Origin: Blautia wexlerae DSM 19850
Lineage (GTDB): Bacteria > Bacillota > Clostridia > Lachnospirales > Lachnospiraceae
Direction: 5' to 3'
Assembly: GCF_025148125.1 (NCBI RefSeq)
Contig: NZ_CP102267.1
Span: 633,001-697,000, forward strand
Length of the DNA stretch: 64,000 bases
The notes under the pieces were generated by a model. It worked only from the letters and a program-made list of their open reading frames with translations. It was not told the DNA's origin and did no database searches. This document shows positions 25,951 to 33,691 of this stretch, piece after piece (position 1 is the stretch's first letter; each line of letters opens with the position of its first letter). The translations under genes were made by a program, and so were the position numbers.

Positions 25951-25988
25951 GAAAAAGCACATAATCATATTGAGTAGATATGGGTGAA

Positions 25989-26024
25989 GAAGTGTCAAGA
26001 AACTATTTCTTGACACTTCTTTTT
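25989..26024 (+). terminator. Strong terminator that also carries the next -35 box
   Basis: GAAGTGTCAAGAAA and TTTCTTGACACTTC form a perfect 14-bp stem with a CTA loop, followed by five T. The right arm contains the TTGACA of the following promoter. Confidence 0.92.
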
Positions 26025-26039
26025 GCTCCATGCTATACT
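26010..26039 (+). promoter_or_regulatory. Promoter of the HTH/HipA-like operon
   Basis: TTGACA (26010-26015, inside the terminator stem) and TATACT (26034-26039) are 18 bases apart. Confidence 0.75.
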
Positions 26040-26104
26040 CAATTAGACAAACTGTTATATGTGAAAGTGGTTTCCATAATGTCTTTTTAGGTGGTGATGT
26101 GAAT

Positions 26105-26728
26105 ATGAACTTTCAAGATCAGATACAGCAGATTTTTGGAACAACAGATATTCATGAACTGAAGCAGATATCCAGAGATGCCGACAATTACAGATGCTTG
26201 AATGCTGATATGAATAACAGCATTATTTCAGAAAAGAAAAAAAATACCGGAAGGAAAAATTCGTTTACAGAAGAACAGCTGGCACATATTTTGGCACTGC
26301 AGGACCGGGGAGAAAAAATTACAGATATTGCCAGACAGTATCACGTTTCCCGTCAGACGATTTACAGTCAGATAAAGCGAGCCTATAATTTTTCTGATGA
26401 TCCGGATGTGAAAATGCGTATGAATTTCATGAATCATGATGATCTGTGTACAACGATAGATATTGATTTCAGGCATGAAAAAATTAAGATTAAAAACTAT
26501 ACAGATCAGATTATTTTCCGGGCATTTGGAGTTGTAACTGATCCGGATTGGGCTGATTTTGAATATTTTCTGGAAGAACGCTGTTTTCCCAGAACACGCG
26601 ATCACAGGAAAGATATTCTGAGAGAGATGGGGCTTCCATTTTATGATCCGTTATTAATTATTGAAAAAACACAGGGGCGCATGTCAGATGATCATCAATG
26701 GATTATGATTCTAAAAAAGGAGGGCTGA
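26105..26728 (+). CDS. HTH (resolvase-type) protein paired with a HipA-like kinase
   Basis: The 207-residue protein starts at ATG 26105; earlier starts lie on the promoter. Residues about 60-100 ('FTEEQLAHILALQDRGEKITDIARQYHVSRQTIYSQIKRAY') are a Hin/resolvase-like helix-turn-helix. The C-terminal 100 residues ('CTTIDIDFRHEKIKIKNYTDQIIFRAFG') are not recognised. It ends 6 bases before the kinase gene. A DNA-binding partner or antitoxin role is likely, as in HipB-HipA pairs, but it is not a HipB homologue. Confidence 0.7.
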   Translation: MNFQDQIQQIFGTTDIHELKQISRDADNYRCLNADMNNSIISEKKKNTGRKNSFTEEQLAHILALQDRGEKITDIARQYHVSRQTIYSQIKRAYNFSDDPDVKMRMNFMNHDDLCTTIDIDFRHEKIKIKNYTDQIIFRAFGVVTDPDWADFEYFLEERCFPRTRDHRKDILREMGLPFYDPLLIIEKTQGRMSDDHQWIMILKKEG

Positions 26729-26734
26729 TCAAAA

Positions 26735-27556
26735 ATGGAAATTCGCAATTTTGATGCATATTCTCCCTTGCATAAGAGCGGTCATACTTCCAAGGGAGAT
26801 CAGCTCAAATGGAAAATTGATGACAGGTGGTATAAGGCTGATTATATGGGATATGAAGGTTTATCTGAAGTTCTTGTATCTGACCTTTTGCAGAAGAGTA
26901 CCTGTCCTTTCCCTTTTGTTGAGTATGAAGCAGCTGTAATTGAGTATAATGGGAAAATATTTCAGGGCTGTTCCAGTTTGGATTTTCTGAAAGCAAATCA
27001 GGTTCTGATTCCGCTGGAAAAATTGTATCGTCGATATACAGGTGAAAGTCTGGCAGTAAAGCTCTCAGATTTTGCGGATGTTTCAGAACGCATTCAGTAC
27101 CTGGTAACTCAGGTGGAAGAAATTACTAAAATAGATAATTTTGGAGCGTATCTGACTGCAATGCTGGAAATAGATGCGTTTTTCATGAATGAGGACAGAC
27201 ATACCAACAATATTGCGGTCATTTATAATGAAAAAACACAGAAATATGAACTGAGTCCTTTTTTTGATCAGGGACTTTGTATGTTTGCCGACATAAATCA
27301 GGATTATCCTATTGATCAGTCATTGGAATATTGTCTGGAAAAAATTGAGGCGAAGCCATTTAGCTCTGATTTTGATATACAGCTGGATGCAGCAGAAGAA
27401 CTGTATGGCATTCAGATTGGTTTCCAATTTACCTTTAAAGATATTCAGATATACTTACAGAAGAATTCGGAAAATTATCCCAGGGAAGTAATAAGACGCG
27501 TGGAGCAGCTGTTAAGAGGGCAGATGCGTAAATATGGGTATCTGATGAAAAAATGA
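26735..27556 (+). CDS. HipA-like protein kinase
   Basis: The 273-residue protein carries the HipA-type catalytic loop NEDRHTNN (Asp154, His156, Asn159) and the metal-binding PFFDQG (Asp178), set in an all-helical C-lobe. It is shorter than E. coli HipA (440 residues) and lacks most of the N-terminal subdomain, like other compact HipA-like kinases. Such kinases phosphorylate protein targets and often act as growth-arresting toxins; the target here is unknown. GGAGGG precedes its ATG, and a hairpin terminator follows. Confidence 0.78.
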   Translation: MEIRNFDAYSPLHKSGHTSKGDQLKWKIDDRWYKADYMGYEGLSEVLVSDLLQKSTCPFPFVEYEAAVIEYNGKIFQGCSSLDFLKANQVLIPLEKLYRRYTGESLAVKLSDFADVSERIQYLVTQVEEITKIDNFGAYLTAMLEIDAFFMNEDRHTNNIAVIYNEKTQKYELSPFFDQGLCMFADINQDYPIDQSLEYCLEKIEAKPFSSDFDIQLDAAEELYGIQIGFQFTFKDIQIYLQKNSENYPREVIRRVEQLLRGQMRKYGYLMKK

Positions 27557-27581
27557 TATTACAGAGAGTGTATGAAGTTAC

Positions 27582-27620
27582 AGGCAGATAAAGGATAAAA
27601 AAGTCACTTATCTGCCTTTT
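27582..27620 (+). terminator. Terminator of the HipA-like operon
   Basis: AGGCAGATAA pairs with TTATCTGCCT and a short T-tract follows. Confidence 0.75.
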
Positions 27621-27663
27621 CTGGTAAACTTTTTGTAACGGCTGTGAGGCGGAGACTGTCAAA

Positions 27664-27837
27664 TCAGTCAATGATACTATACTGCATCATTTCATAATGT
27701 AATCTGCATCCTTCTGTAATCTCAAAGGGCAGAAGTGCCCGTGCTACGAGTTTTAACTCTTCTTCAGGCAGATCTGTTCTGCGAAGATGTGCATAGTCAC
27801 CGTCAATAGATTCTACGATATAATCACAAACTAACAT
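27664..27837 (-). CDS. Small conserved hypothetical protein (57 aa)
   Basis: The start is ATG 27837 with GTGGAGG 6 bases upstream. The protein 'MLVCDYIVESIDGDYAHLRR...LPFEITEGCRLHYEMMQYSIID' has no signal or membrane segment and looks like a compact soluble domain. A possible minus-strand promoter (TTGTGA 27909-27914, TATTCT 27885-27890) supports expression. I do not recognise the family. Confidence 0.65.
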   Translation of the reverse strand: MLVCDYIVESIDGDYAHLRRTDLPEEELKLVARALLPFEITEGCRLHYEMMQYSIID

Positions 27838-27930
27838 AAAAATCCTCCACTTTATATTTTGCGTAACGCAATGATCATATCTATAGAATACCACAGAGGA
27901 AAAGGGTATCACAAGTGCCTTCAGATTATA

Positions 27931-27959
27931 TAGACATAAAAAGAGGGCAGTGTTATAAT
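27931..27959 (+). promoter_or_regulatory. Promoter of the acidic-protein/U32-like operon
   Basis: TAGACA (27931-27936) and TATAAT (27954-27959) are 17 bases apart, 36 bases before the start codon. Confidence 0.7.
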
Positions 27960-27994
27960 TTTTCCTAAAGAAAATGCATATGGGAGGTATCGCA

Positions 27995-28210
27995 ATGTCT
28001 AAAGTTGTAAAGCTTTCATCCGTAATGGAAAGGGAAGAAAAATTAAAGGAAATCTATGAAGGTCTGGAAGAGATAAAAGATCAGCTGACAGCACTGATTG
28101 ATGAGTATGAAGAAGAGGAGACACATACAGGAAAAGCAGATGAACTGATCGAAGCCCTGGATGCTCTTGAGGATGCTTCGGAAACCATAGAGGATGTGCT
28201 GGAAAATTAA
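27995..28210 (+). CDS. Small acidic coiled-coil protein (71 aa)
   Basis: ATG 27995 follows GGGAGG by 7 bases. The protein is rich in Glu, Asp, Leu and Lys with heptad-like spacing ('EEKLKEIYEGLEEIKDQLTALIDEYEEEE'), so two antiparallel helices are likely. Its TAA overlaps the next ATG, so the two are translated together. No function is known. Confidence 0.75.
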   Translation: MSKVVKLSSVMEREEKLKEIYEGLEEIKDQLTALIDEYEEEETHTGKADELIEALDALEDASETIEDVLEN

Positions 28211-29109
28211 TGAAGGAGAAAGCATATTTTCACCTGCCCGGGCTGTTTGAGTTTTATGAGCTGTACCGGATGTTCCTGCCTTTATTCCGGGAACACAGGG
28301 AATATTTTTACGACTGGTGTGAAATTGGCTCCATATATGGTGCTCCGGCAGACTGTATCTGGGGTGGAGGCAGGGCTGGCTTCGGAGAGAATGACCCGGA
28401 GGAGGTTCTTGAACTGATGCAGGAATATGGGATTTCTGCCCGACTGACTTTCAGCAATTCCCTGCTTCGCCAGGAGCACCTTTCAGACAGAAAATGCAAT
28501 GCACTGTGCCGGTTGTTTGAGAGAAACAGAGAACCGCAAAACGGCGTGATCATTTATTCAGAATTGCTCTTGGAATATATTAAGGAGCAGTATCCGGGAC
28601 TCTATTTTGTTTCCTCCACTACCAAGGTTCTGACAGATTTTACACAGCTTGAGGAAGAAATCAGGAGAAAAGATTTCCATTATGTTGTGCCGGATTTCCG
28701 GCTAAACAAGGCTTTTGATAAGTTAAATACATTGTCTCAGGCTGAGAAGGACAAAGTAGAATTTCTCTGCAATGAATGCTGCTGGTTCGGCTGCAGGGAC
28801 AGAAAAGCCTGCTATGAAACGGTCAGCCGCAAGAATCTGGGTGAAAACTGCCTGGAGCATTACTGCAAGGCACCGGAGAGAGAGAGGGGCTATCTTTTTT
28901 CAAAAGCTATAGAGAATCCAGGGTTTATTGGAATCAATGATATCCGGGATATCTATCTGCCAATGGGATTTTCAAATTTTAAAATAGAAGGAAGAGGACT
29001 CGGCAGTGCCCTGATACTGGAATTTCTGCTCTATTACATGACCAGACCGGAATACCAGATACATGTCAGAGAAAAAATATATCTGGACAGTATGCTGGAT
29101 CTGTTTTGA
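28210..29109 (+). CDS. U32-peptidase-like TIM-barrel protein with a cysteine cluster
   Basis: The 299-residue protein has a TIM-barrel feel (repeated 'GVIIYSELLLEYIK', 'HYVVPDFRLNK') and a cluster CNECCWFGC...RKACYE...NCLEHYC near residues 188-220, resembling the Fe-S cysteines of peptidase U32-family proteins. Typical U32 members act in ubiquinone or tRNA/23S rRNA hydroxylation; no such role can be assigned here. Another possibility is a lineage-specific radical or redox enzyme. It is coupled to the small acidic protein upstream and ends at a strong terminator. Confidence 0.6.
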   Translation: MKEKAYFHLPGLFEFYELYRMFLPLFREHREYFYDWCEIGSIYGAPADCIWGGGRAGFGENDPEEVLELMQEYGISARLTFSNSLLRQEHLSDRKCNALCRLFERNREPQNGVIIYSELLLEYIKEQYPGLYFVSSTTKVLTDFTQLEEEIRRKDFHYVVPDFRLNKAFDKLNTLSQAEKDKVEFLCNECCWFGCRDRKACYETVSRKNLGENCLEHYCKAPERERGYLFSKAIENPGFIGINDIRDIYLPMGFSNFKIEGRGLGSALILEFLLYYMTRPEYQIHVREKIYLDSMLDLF

Positions 29110-29118
29110 GAGATTTAT

Positions 29119-29159
29119 ACCACCGCATTGTGTTACTATATGACAATGCGGTGGTTTTT
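29119..29159 (+). terminator. Intrinsic terminator
   Basis: ACCACCGCATTGT and ACAATGCGGTGGT form a 13-bp stem with an 11-base loop and a five-T tail. Confidence 0.92.
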
Positions 29160-29234
29160 CTGTCCGAAAAAGTATGTAGATACCTGAACTCGGTTGCCAT
29201 AGCAGTGAAGTTTTCAAAATTATTCCGGAAACAG

Positions 29235-29263
29235 TTGACATAGCATATAGGTTCTTATATTAT
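29235..29263 (+). promoter_or_regulatory. Promoter of padR-SEDS operon
   Basis: TTGACA (29235-29240) and TATTAT (29258-29263) are 17 bases apart. The bases just downstream (29262-29293) form a TATATAGATAACC / GATATATAG / TCTATA palindrome-rich block, a plausible PadR operator. Confidence 0.75.
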
Positions 29264-29310
29264 ATAGATAACCGATATATAGACAATCTATACAATGGGA
29301 GGTGAATACT

Positions 29311-29640
29311 ATGGCTATTGAAAAATCACTGGTTTCCGGGAGTATGACAATGCTTATACTGAAATTGCTGTCAGAAAAGGATATGTATGGATATGAGATG
29401 ATCGATACCCTGCGACAGAAATCTCAGAACGTGTTTGAACTGAAAGCAGGAACTCTGTATCCGTTACTGCACAGTCTGGAGGATAAGGGATTTCTGACAG
29501 TATACGAACAGGAGGCAGCCGGAAAGACCAGAAAGTATTACAGTCTGACTGGACAGGGAAGGGGATTTCTGGAAAAAAAAGTAGAAGAATGGAAAGAGTA
29601 TTCTGCAGCAGTGACCAACGTGCTTGTAATGGAGGTGTGA
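29311..29640 (+). CDS. PadR family transcriptional regulator
   Basis: The 109-residue protein ('LILKLLSEKDMYGYEMIDTLRQKS...LKAGTLYPLLHSLEDKGFLTVY') is a complete PadR winged helix with its C-terminal dimer helix. ATG 29311 follows GGGAGGTGA. PadR repressors of this size usually control an adjacent membrane-protein gene and respond to envelope stress or antibiotics. The next gene starts 3 bases after its stop, and a palindromic block overlaps the start of transcription. Confidence 0.92.
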   Translation: MAIEKSLVSGSMTMLILKLLSEKDMYGYEMIDTLRQKSQNVFELKAGTLYPLLHSLEDKGFLTVYEQEAAGKTRKYYSLTGQGRGFLEKKVEEWKEYSAAVTNVLVMEV

Positions 29641-29643
29641 TCT

Positions 29644-31176
29644 ATGGACGAATATCTGAAAACATTACTGGAACAGATTCGCTGTAAGAAAGCGCGGCCT
29701 TATGTAAAACAGGAATTTCAGGATCATATAGAAGATCAGATCGAGGCAAATATGCAGGCAGGTATGGATCGTGAACAGGCAGAGAGGGAAGCTGTCCGGG
29801 ATATGGGAGATCCTGTGGAAACAGGAATCTCTCTTGACAGTGTCCACAGGCCTCAGGTTGCATGGAAACTTCTGGGGATAATCGTTCTTATCAGCATTGC
29901 AGGCGTTTTGATACATGCAGGGATTGCCGGAAAAATCAGTGAGAACGCTGCGGCCGGTTCGGACAGATATGTGTTCCATGTTGTGATCGGACTTGCAGTT
30001 ATGATGATTTTATATCTTCTGGATTACACTGTACTGGCAAGATTTTCGAAAATAATTGCCGTCATTTTACTGTTTGCCTGTCTGGTTACATTGTTGGGTG
30101 GCTATCAGTTAAATGGGGCAAGATGCTTCATTGTACTGCCGGGAGGAAGAGGAATATCCATGCAGACTCTGATGCTGTTTTATGTTCCCATATATGGAGC
30201 AATTTTGTATAAATATCATGGATGGGGATATAAGGGCTTGATAAGAGCAATCATATGGATGTTTGCACCGGTTATATTGGTCTATGCCATGCCTGCGCTT
30301 ATGACAGCTTGTGTGATGTTGGTATCTATGCTGGTTATGCTGACAATCGCAATTCAAAAGAACTGGTTTACTGTGAGAAAAAGGAGAGCCATCTGTGGAA
30401 TCTGGGCTGGCTTTCTGGCTATGCCTGTGGCAGCTTTTCTGATCAGGTATCTGAGAAGCAGTCTGACAAAATATCAGATCGCACGTTTACAGGCTGTTTT
30501 TTCAGGTGGTGGAGAAGAGGATTATTTCACCGAAATGCTGCATTCATTCTGGCAGCAAAATAAATGGATAGGGAAAAGTGAATCAGATGTAATGGGAAAT
30601 CTACCGGCCTTTAATGCGGATTATATTCTGACCTATCTGTCATCTGTATATGGAACAATTGCAGCCATATTTTTATGCTGTGTTCTGGCAGTTTTGATTT
30701 TTGCAGTTTTTAACACTGCCATGCGACAGAAGAATCAGCTTGGAATGATGATGGGATGTGGATGCGGAATCGTATTTCTTATAAACTTTTTCATAAATAT
30801 CCTGGAAAATCTGGGTATATTTCCACAATCAGTAACATTTCTTCCCTTTTTATCAGCAGGAGGAAGCTGCATTATAGTTTCCTATGGACTGATGGGGATT
30901 GTGCTGAGTACATACAGATATAAAAATATCTATCCACGGCATCTGAAAATAGGTTTTAAATTTGATAAAACCAAAGCGAGAAAAGCCCTGTATGTCTCAA
31001 AAATGTCCATGTGCATATGGACAGGAGGCACTGTTGTTGTTATGTGCGTTGCCATATATTGGGATTTGTGTAAGAGTTATATGAATATTCCGTTTAAAAT
31101 CGTAACCATTGTACTGACATTGCTTCTGGTTGGAAATATGAGAAAGATTGTGCAGCACAATGAAATGAACAGATAG
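29644..31176 (+). CDS. SEDS (FtsW/RodA/SpoVE) family membrane protein with N-terminal permease-prefix domain
   Basis: The first 75 residues ('MDEYLKTLLEQIRCKKARPYVKQEFQDHI...AVRDMGDPVETG') are the HAAS/permease-prefix module often encoded after PadR genes. Residues about 75-440 hold some ten membrane segments with SEDS hallmarks: LNGARCFIVLPG and the C-terminal FLPFLSAGGSCIIVSYG. SEDS proteins are peptidoglycan glycosyltransferases. The whole is 510 residues because of the fusion. No penicillin-binding partner gene is adjacent. The PadR link suggests a conditional, stress-induced wall synthase. Confidence 0.85.
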   Translation: MDEYLKTLLEQIRCKKARPYVKQEFQDHIEDQIEANMQAGMDREQAEREAVRDMGDPVETGISLDSVHRPQVAWKLLGIIVLISIAGVLIHAGIAGKISENAAAGSDRYVFHVVIGLAVMMILYLLDYTVLARFSKIIAVILLFACLVTLLGGYQLNGARCFIVLPGGRGISMQTLMLFYVPIYGAILYKYHGWGYKGLIRAIIWMFAPVILVYAMPALMTACVMLVSMLVMLTIAIQKNWFTVRKRRAICGIWAGFLAMPVAAFLIRYLRSSLTKYQIARLQAVFSGGGEEDYFTEMLHSFWQQNKWIGKSESDVMGNLPAFNADYILTYLSSVYGTIAAIFLCCVLAVLIFAVFNTAMRQKNQLGMMMGCGCGIVFLINFFINILENLGIFPQSVTFLPFLSAGGSCIIVSYGLMGIVLSTYRYKNIYPRHLKIGFKFDKTKARKALYVSKMSMCIWTGGTVVVMCVAIYWDLCKSYMNIPFKIVTIVLTLLLVGNMRKIVQHNEMNR

Positions 31177-31204
31177 AAAATGTAAGAAACTGTATTAAGA
31201 AAGA

Positions 31205-31242
31205 TACCGCCATATTGATTGTGATAAGTCAATATGGCGGTA
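31205..31242. terminator. Bidirectional terminator
   Basis: TACCGCCATATTGA and TCAATATGGCGGTA form a 14-bp stem with a 10-base loop, followed by CTTTTA. Confidence 0.82.
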
Positions 31243-31252
31243 CTTTTATCCA

Positions 31253-31659
31253 TTAATTGTCAGGAGTGATTGTCTTGCGGTATTTTTCACGTTTATCTGC
31301 CGGAACTTCCAGGGCGTTCATTGCCTGGTCAATGGTCAGGTTCATATTTTTCATAAGTTTTTTGATGGAGTCGGTTTCTTTGAGTTCCATGCCCTCATCC
31401 ATTAACATCTGTCCAAGTCTGGTCATGCGCATTACCTCCTTAATTTCGTCTAACTCAGTTCTGTCTAAGAACTTGTCAGCCAGTGTATACAACATCGCAG
31501 TTGTCTTTTCAGCATTCAGCTCAATATTGGGCTTTGCCAGACAAATTGCTTCTTTAAACATATCCTTGCGGCTCATTTTTCCGGACATCAATGGTGTCAG
31601 GGAAAGAGCAGCGTAATCATCTTCAGTAAAAGCTTCACCGTTATCCTGCTTCTGCTTTA
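31253..31659 (-). pseudogene. 5'-truncated PD-(D/E)XK (Rpn-type) nuclease-family transposase gene
   Basis: The frame 'LKQKQDNGEAFTEDDYAALSLTPLMSGKMSRKDMFKEAICLAKPN...KYRKTITPDN' is the C-terminal part of the Rpn recombination-promoting nuclease family. The frame is closed upstream by stops near 31660, right where the IS4-like element begins, so the nuclease domain is gone. A second remnant carrying the N-terminal part and an overlapping segment lies at 40318-42192 in the same orientation. Confidence 0.8.
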
Positions 31660-31668
31660 ATTATTAAG

Positions 31669-32848
31669 CTATAAATGAGCAAATTTGAAAAAATGCACAA
31701 AACTATCCTGCTAATTTCATAAACGCTTCAAAATCGACACAGGATTTTGCACATTGAAACAAATATTGATACTTTTCCTGCTGAATGGTACTGCGAATCA
31801 GTTGATATCCTTCCTGGAAAGACTGATATTGCCCAGTGCTTATAACACAGATATAATGTGCCATTGACATCAACAGCCAGTACCTCTGGATTCCTTTCGA
31901 GGAACGTATCTGATAGGTATCCAACGCCAGACGGGTTTTACATTGTCTGAAAAATACCCCTATTGTCCACCGGCACACATAATATTTTCGGTTTTTGACT
32001 GTCACAGGGTCAAATCCTTTCTCTGTTACCGATAATTCAGCAGCAAGTTCGCTGAGCTTCTTTTTCATTCCTGACGGGTACAGCAGGCGGTTTGTTTTTA
32101 AAGCTCCAATGGTATGGAACCCCTTCTGTACAAATGTGTTGATTATTTTTTCAGAAACATACCAGCAGTCACAAAGGAAATATGACATGACTGGAGGTTC
32201 TGGCAGTTCCTTTGCAATGTTCTGCACAATATCAATCTTGGAAATGGATTTATTGTACAGTACAAAAGCATAGTTCAGGACAATGCCATTGCACGAAAGC
32301 ATAACAGCAACTGCCTGATGGTCATAATCCTGTTTTCTCTTTAAATGGGACTGGTGGAAATACGCATCTTCAATTGGATGCATAGCCTGTGACGAAGGCT
32401 TTGTCTTTGAAGCTATGGTATCATCCACAATACAGAAAACAGGTTTTCCGGTGCGCTGTGCTTCTGAATAAATAATTTCAACTACGGAGGATTTTAAAGT
32501 ATTTTCAAGTAAGGTATCATCCCATTTCCCAGAATTGAGGAAATGTGCGATGGTAGTTCTGGGGCAGGAACTGTTTTGTGAAAAGTCGGTAGTCTTTCCG
32601 TGGTAACCTGAGATAAAGATACTGATCAGGATACTCATGAGATGACCGATCACTCTGTTCGAAAAAGATTTGCATAAATTTAATTTCTTAAGCTGGTTGT
32701 ATATGAATGTAGAATAATGTATAGTATTTGTGAGAGGCACCTTCTTTCGTAAATGTTGCAATGTTTGTTTGGTCACTTTCATTATACAACACAAACGATT
32801 TAAGGTGTCTTTCTTTTTATGCAAAATCACGAACTTGCTCATTTATAG
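31669..32848 (-). mobile_element. IS4-like insertion sequence
   Basis: CTATAAATGAGCAA (31669-31682) and TTGCTCATTTATAG (32835-32848) form perfect 14-bp terminal inverted repeats around one transposase gene. No clear target duplication is visible, so the outer limits could differ by a few bases. It truncates the Rpn remnant on its left. Confidence 0.8.
31703..32842 (-). CDS. IS4-like DDE transposase
   Basis: The protein has up to 379 residues, with the DDE features VFCIVDDTIASK (first Asp), YFLCDCWYVSEKII (second Asp) and a C-terminal region with VFFRQCKTRLALDTYQIRS. The frame is complete. The most upstream ATG (32842) lies inside the terminal repeat, and an internal ATG at 32782 is an alternative start. 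Neither has a good ribosome site, so the start is uncertain. Confidence 0.8.
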   Translation of the reverse strand: MSKFVILHKKKDTLNRLCCIMKVTKQTLQHLRKKVPLTNTIHYSTFIYNQLKKLNLCKSFSNRVIGHLMSILISIFISGYHGKTTDFSQNSSCPRTTIAHFLNSGKWDDTLLENTLKSSVVEIIYSEAQRTGKPVFCIVDDTIASKTKPSSQAMHPIEDAYFHQSHLKRKQDYDHQAVAVMLSCNGIVLNYAFVLYNKSISKIDIVQNIAKELPEPPVMSYFLCDCWYVSEKIINTFVQKGFHTIGALKTNRLLYPSGMKKKLSELAAELSVTEKGFDPVTVKNRKYYVCRWTIGVFFRQCKTRLALDTYQIRSSKGIQRYWLLMSMAHYICVISTGQYQSFQEGYQLIRSTIQQEKYQYLFQCAKSCVDFEAFMKLAG

Positions 32849-32962
32849 TTATATTCTTGCTAACATACTTCTAAAGATGAAGTTTATGAAAAATTGAAAG
32901 GAGTAGCTTGCATGGATAAAAATAATAGAGTAATATACGGAATAGCAGGAGATGGAGAAATA

Positions 32963-33691
32963 ATGCGAGTAGTAATATGCGATGATGAGAAAGTAACTTG
33001 TTCAGAGATAGAGAAAATGCTTAGTTTTTTTGCGTTCGAAAAATGTATAAAGTTGGAAGTGGACGTGTTTTTTGATGGAGATACTTTGACAGAATATTTG
33101 AAAAAAGAAAAAGCTCCAGACATTCTTTTTTTAGATATTGAACTTCCGGGAATGAATGGGGTTGAGGTCGGAAAATATATCAGGGATATATTGAGGAATA
33201 CAGATATGTTTATGATATATATATCTTCTAAAAAGGAATATGCTTTAGAACTGTTTCAAAACCAGCCATTTGATTTTCTGATAAAACCAATAAAAAAAGA
33301 ACGGCTGTATCATGTTATGGAGAAAATATTTAGTATTATTGGAAAAAATGAGTGCAATTTTGAGTATAAAAATCAAGGAAATAGTTACAGAATTATGTAC
33401 AAAGATATTTTGTATTTTCAAAGTGATGGAAGAAAAATTAATATTGTAATGGAAAAGAAAATAGAAAGTTTTTATGGTAAGTTATCTGAGATTGAACAGA
33501 TGTGTCCAGAGGGGTTGTTTTTGCGTATTCACAAATCATATTTGATCAATATGTGCCATGCGAAAGAAATTACTTATAAATGGATAAAAATGATAAACGG
33601 AGATGTGTTGGATATTAGCAGATCGAACCGTGTGGCTATAAGAAGAAAACTAATGGAGAGTATGGCAAATGAAATTCGTAATGATAGCTGA
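32963..33691 (+). CDS. agrA: LytTR-family response regulator (AgrA-like)
   Basis: The 242-residue protein has a receiver domain (MRVVICDDE, phospho-acceptor Asp58 in LFLDIELPG) and a C-terminal LytTR DNA-binding domain from about residue 130 ('DILYFQSDGRKINIVMEKKIESFYGKL...FLRIHKSYLINMCHAKEI'). ATG 32963 (GGAG 5 bases upstream) fits the receiver start; ATG 32912 with AAAGGAG would add 17 residues. It overlaps the kinase gene by 23 bases. LytTR proteins bind pairs of direct repeats, and such pairs occur before agrD and before the gene at 36158. Confidence 0.9.
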   Translation: MRVVICDDEKVTCSEIEKMLSFFAFEKCIKLEVDVFFDGDTLTEYLKKEKAPDILFLDIELPGMNGVEVGKYIRDILRNTDMFMIYISSKKEYALELFQNQPFDFLIKPIKKERLYHVMEKIFSIIGKNECNFEYKNQGNSYRIMYKDILYFQSDGRKINIVMEKKIESFYGKLSEIEQMCPEGLFLRIHKSYLINMCHAKEITYKWIKMINGDVLDISRSNRVAIRRKLMESMANEIRNDS

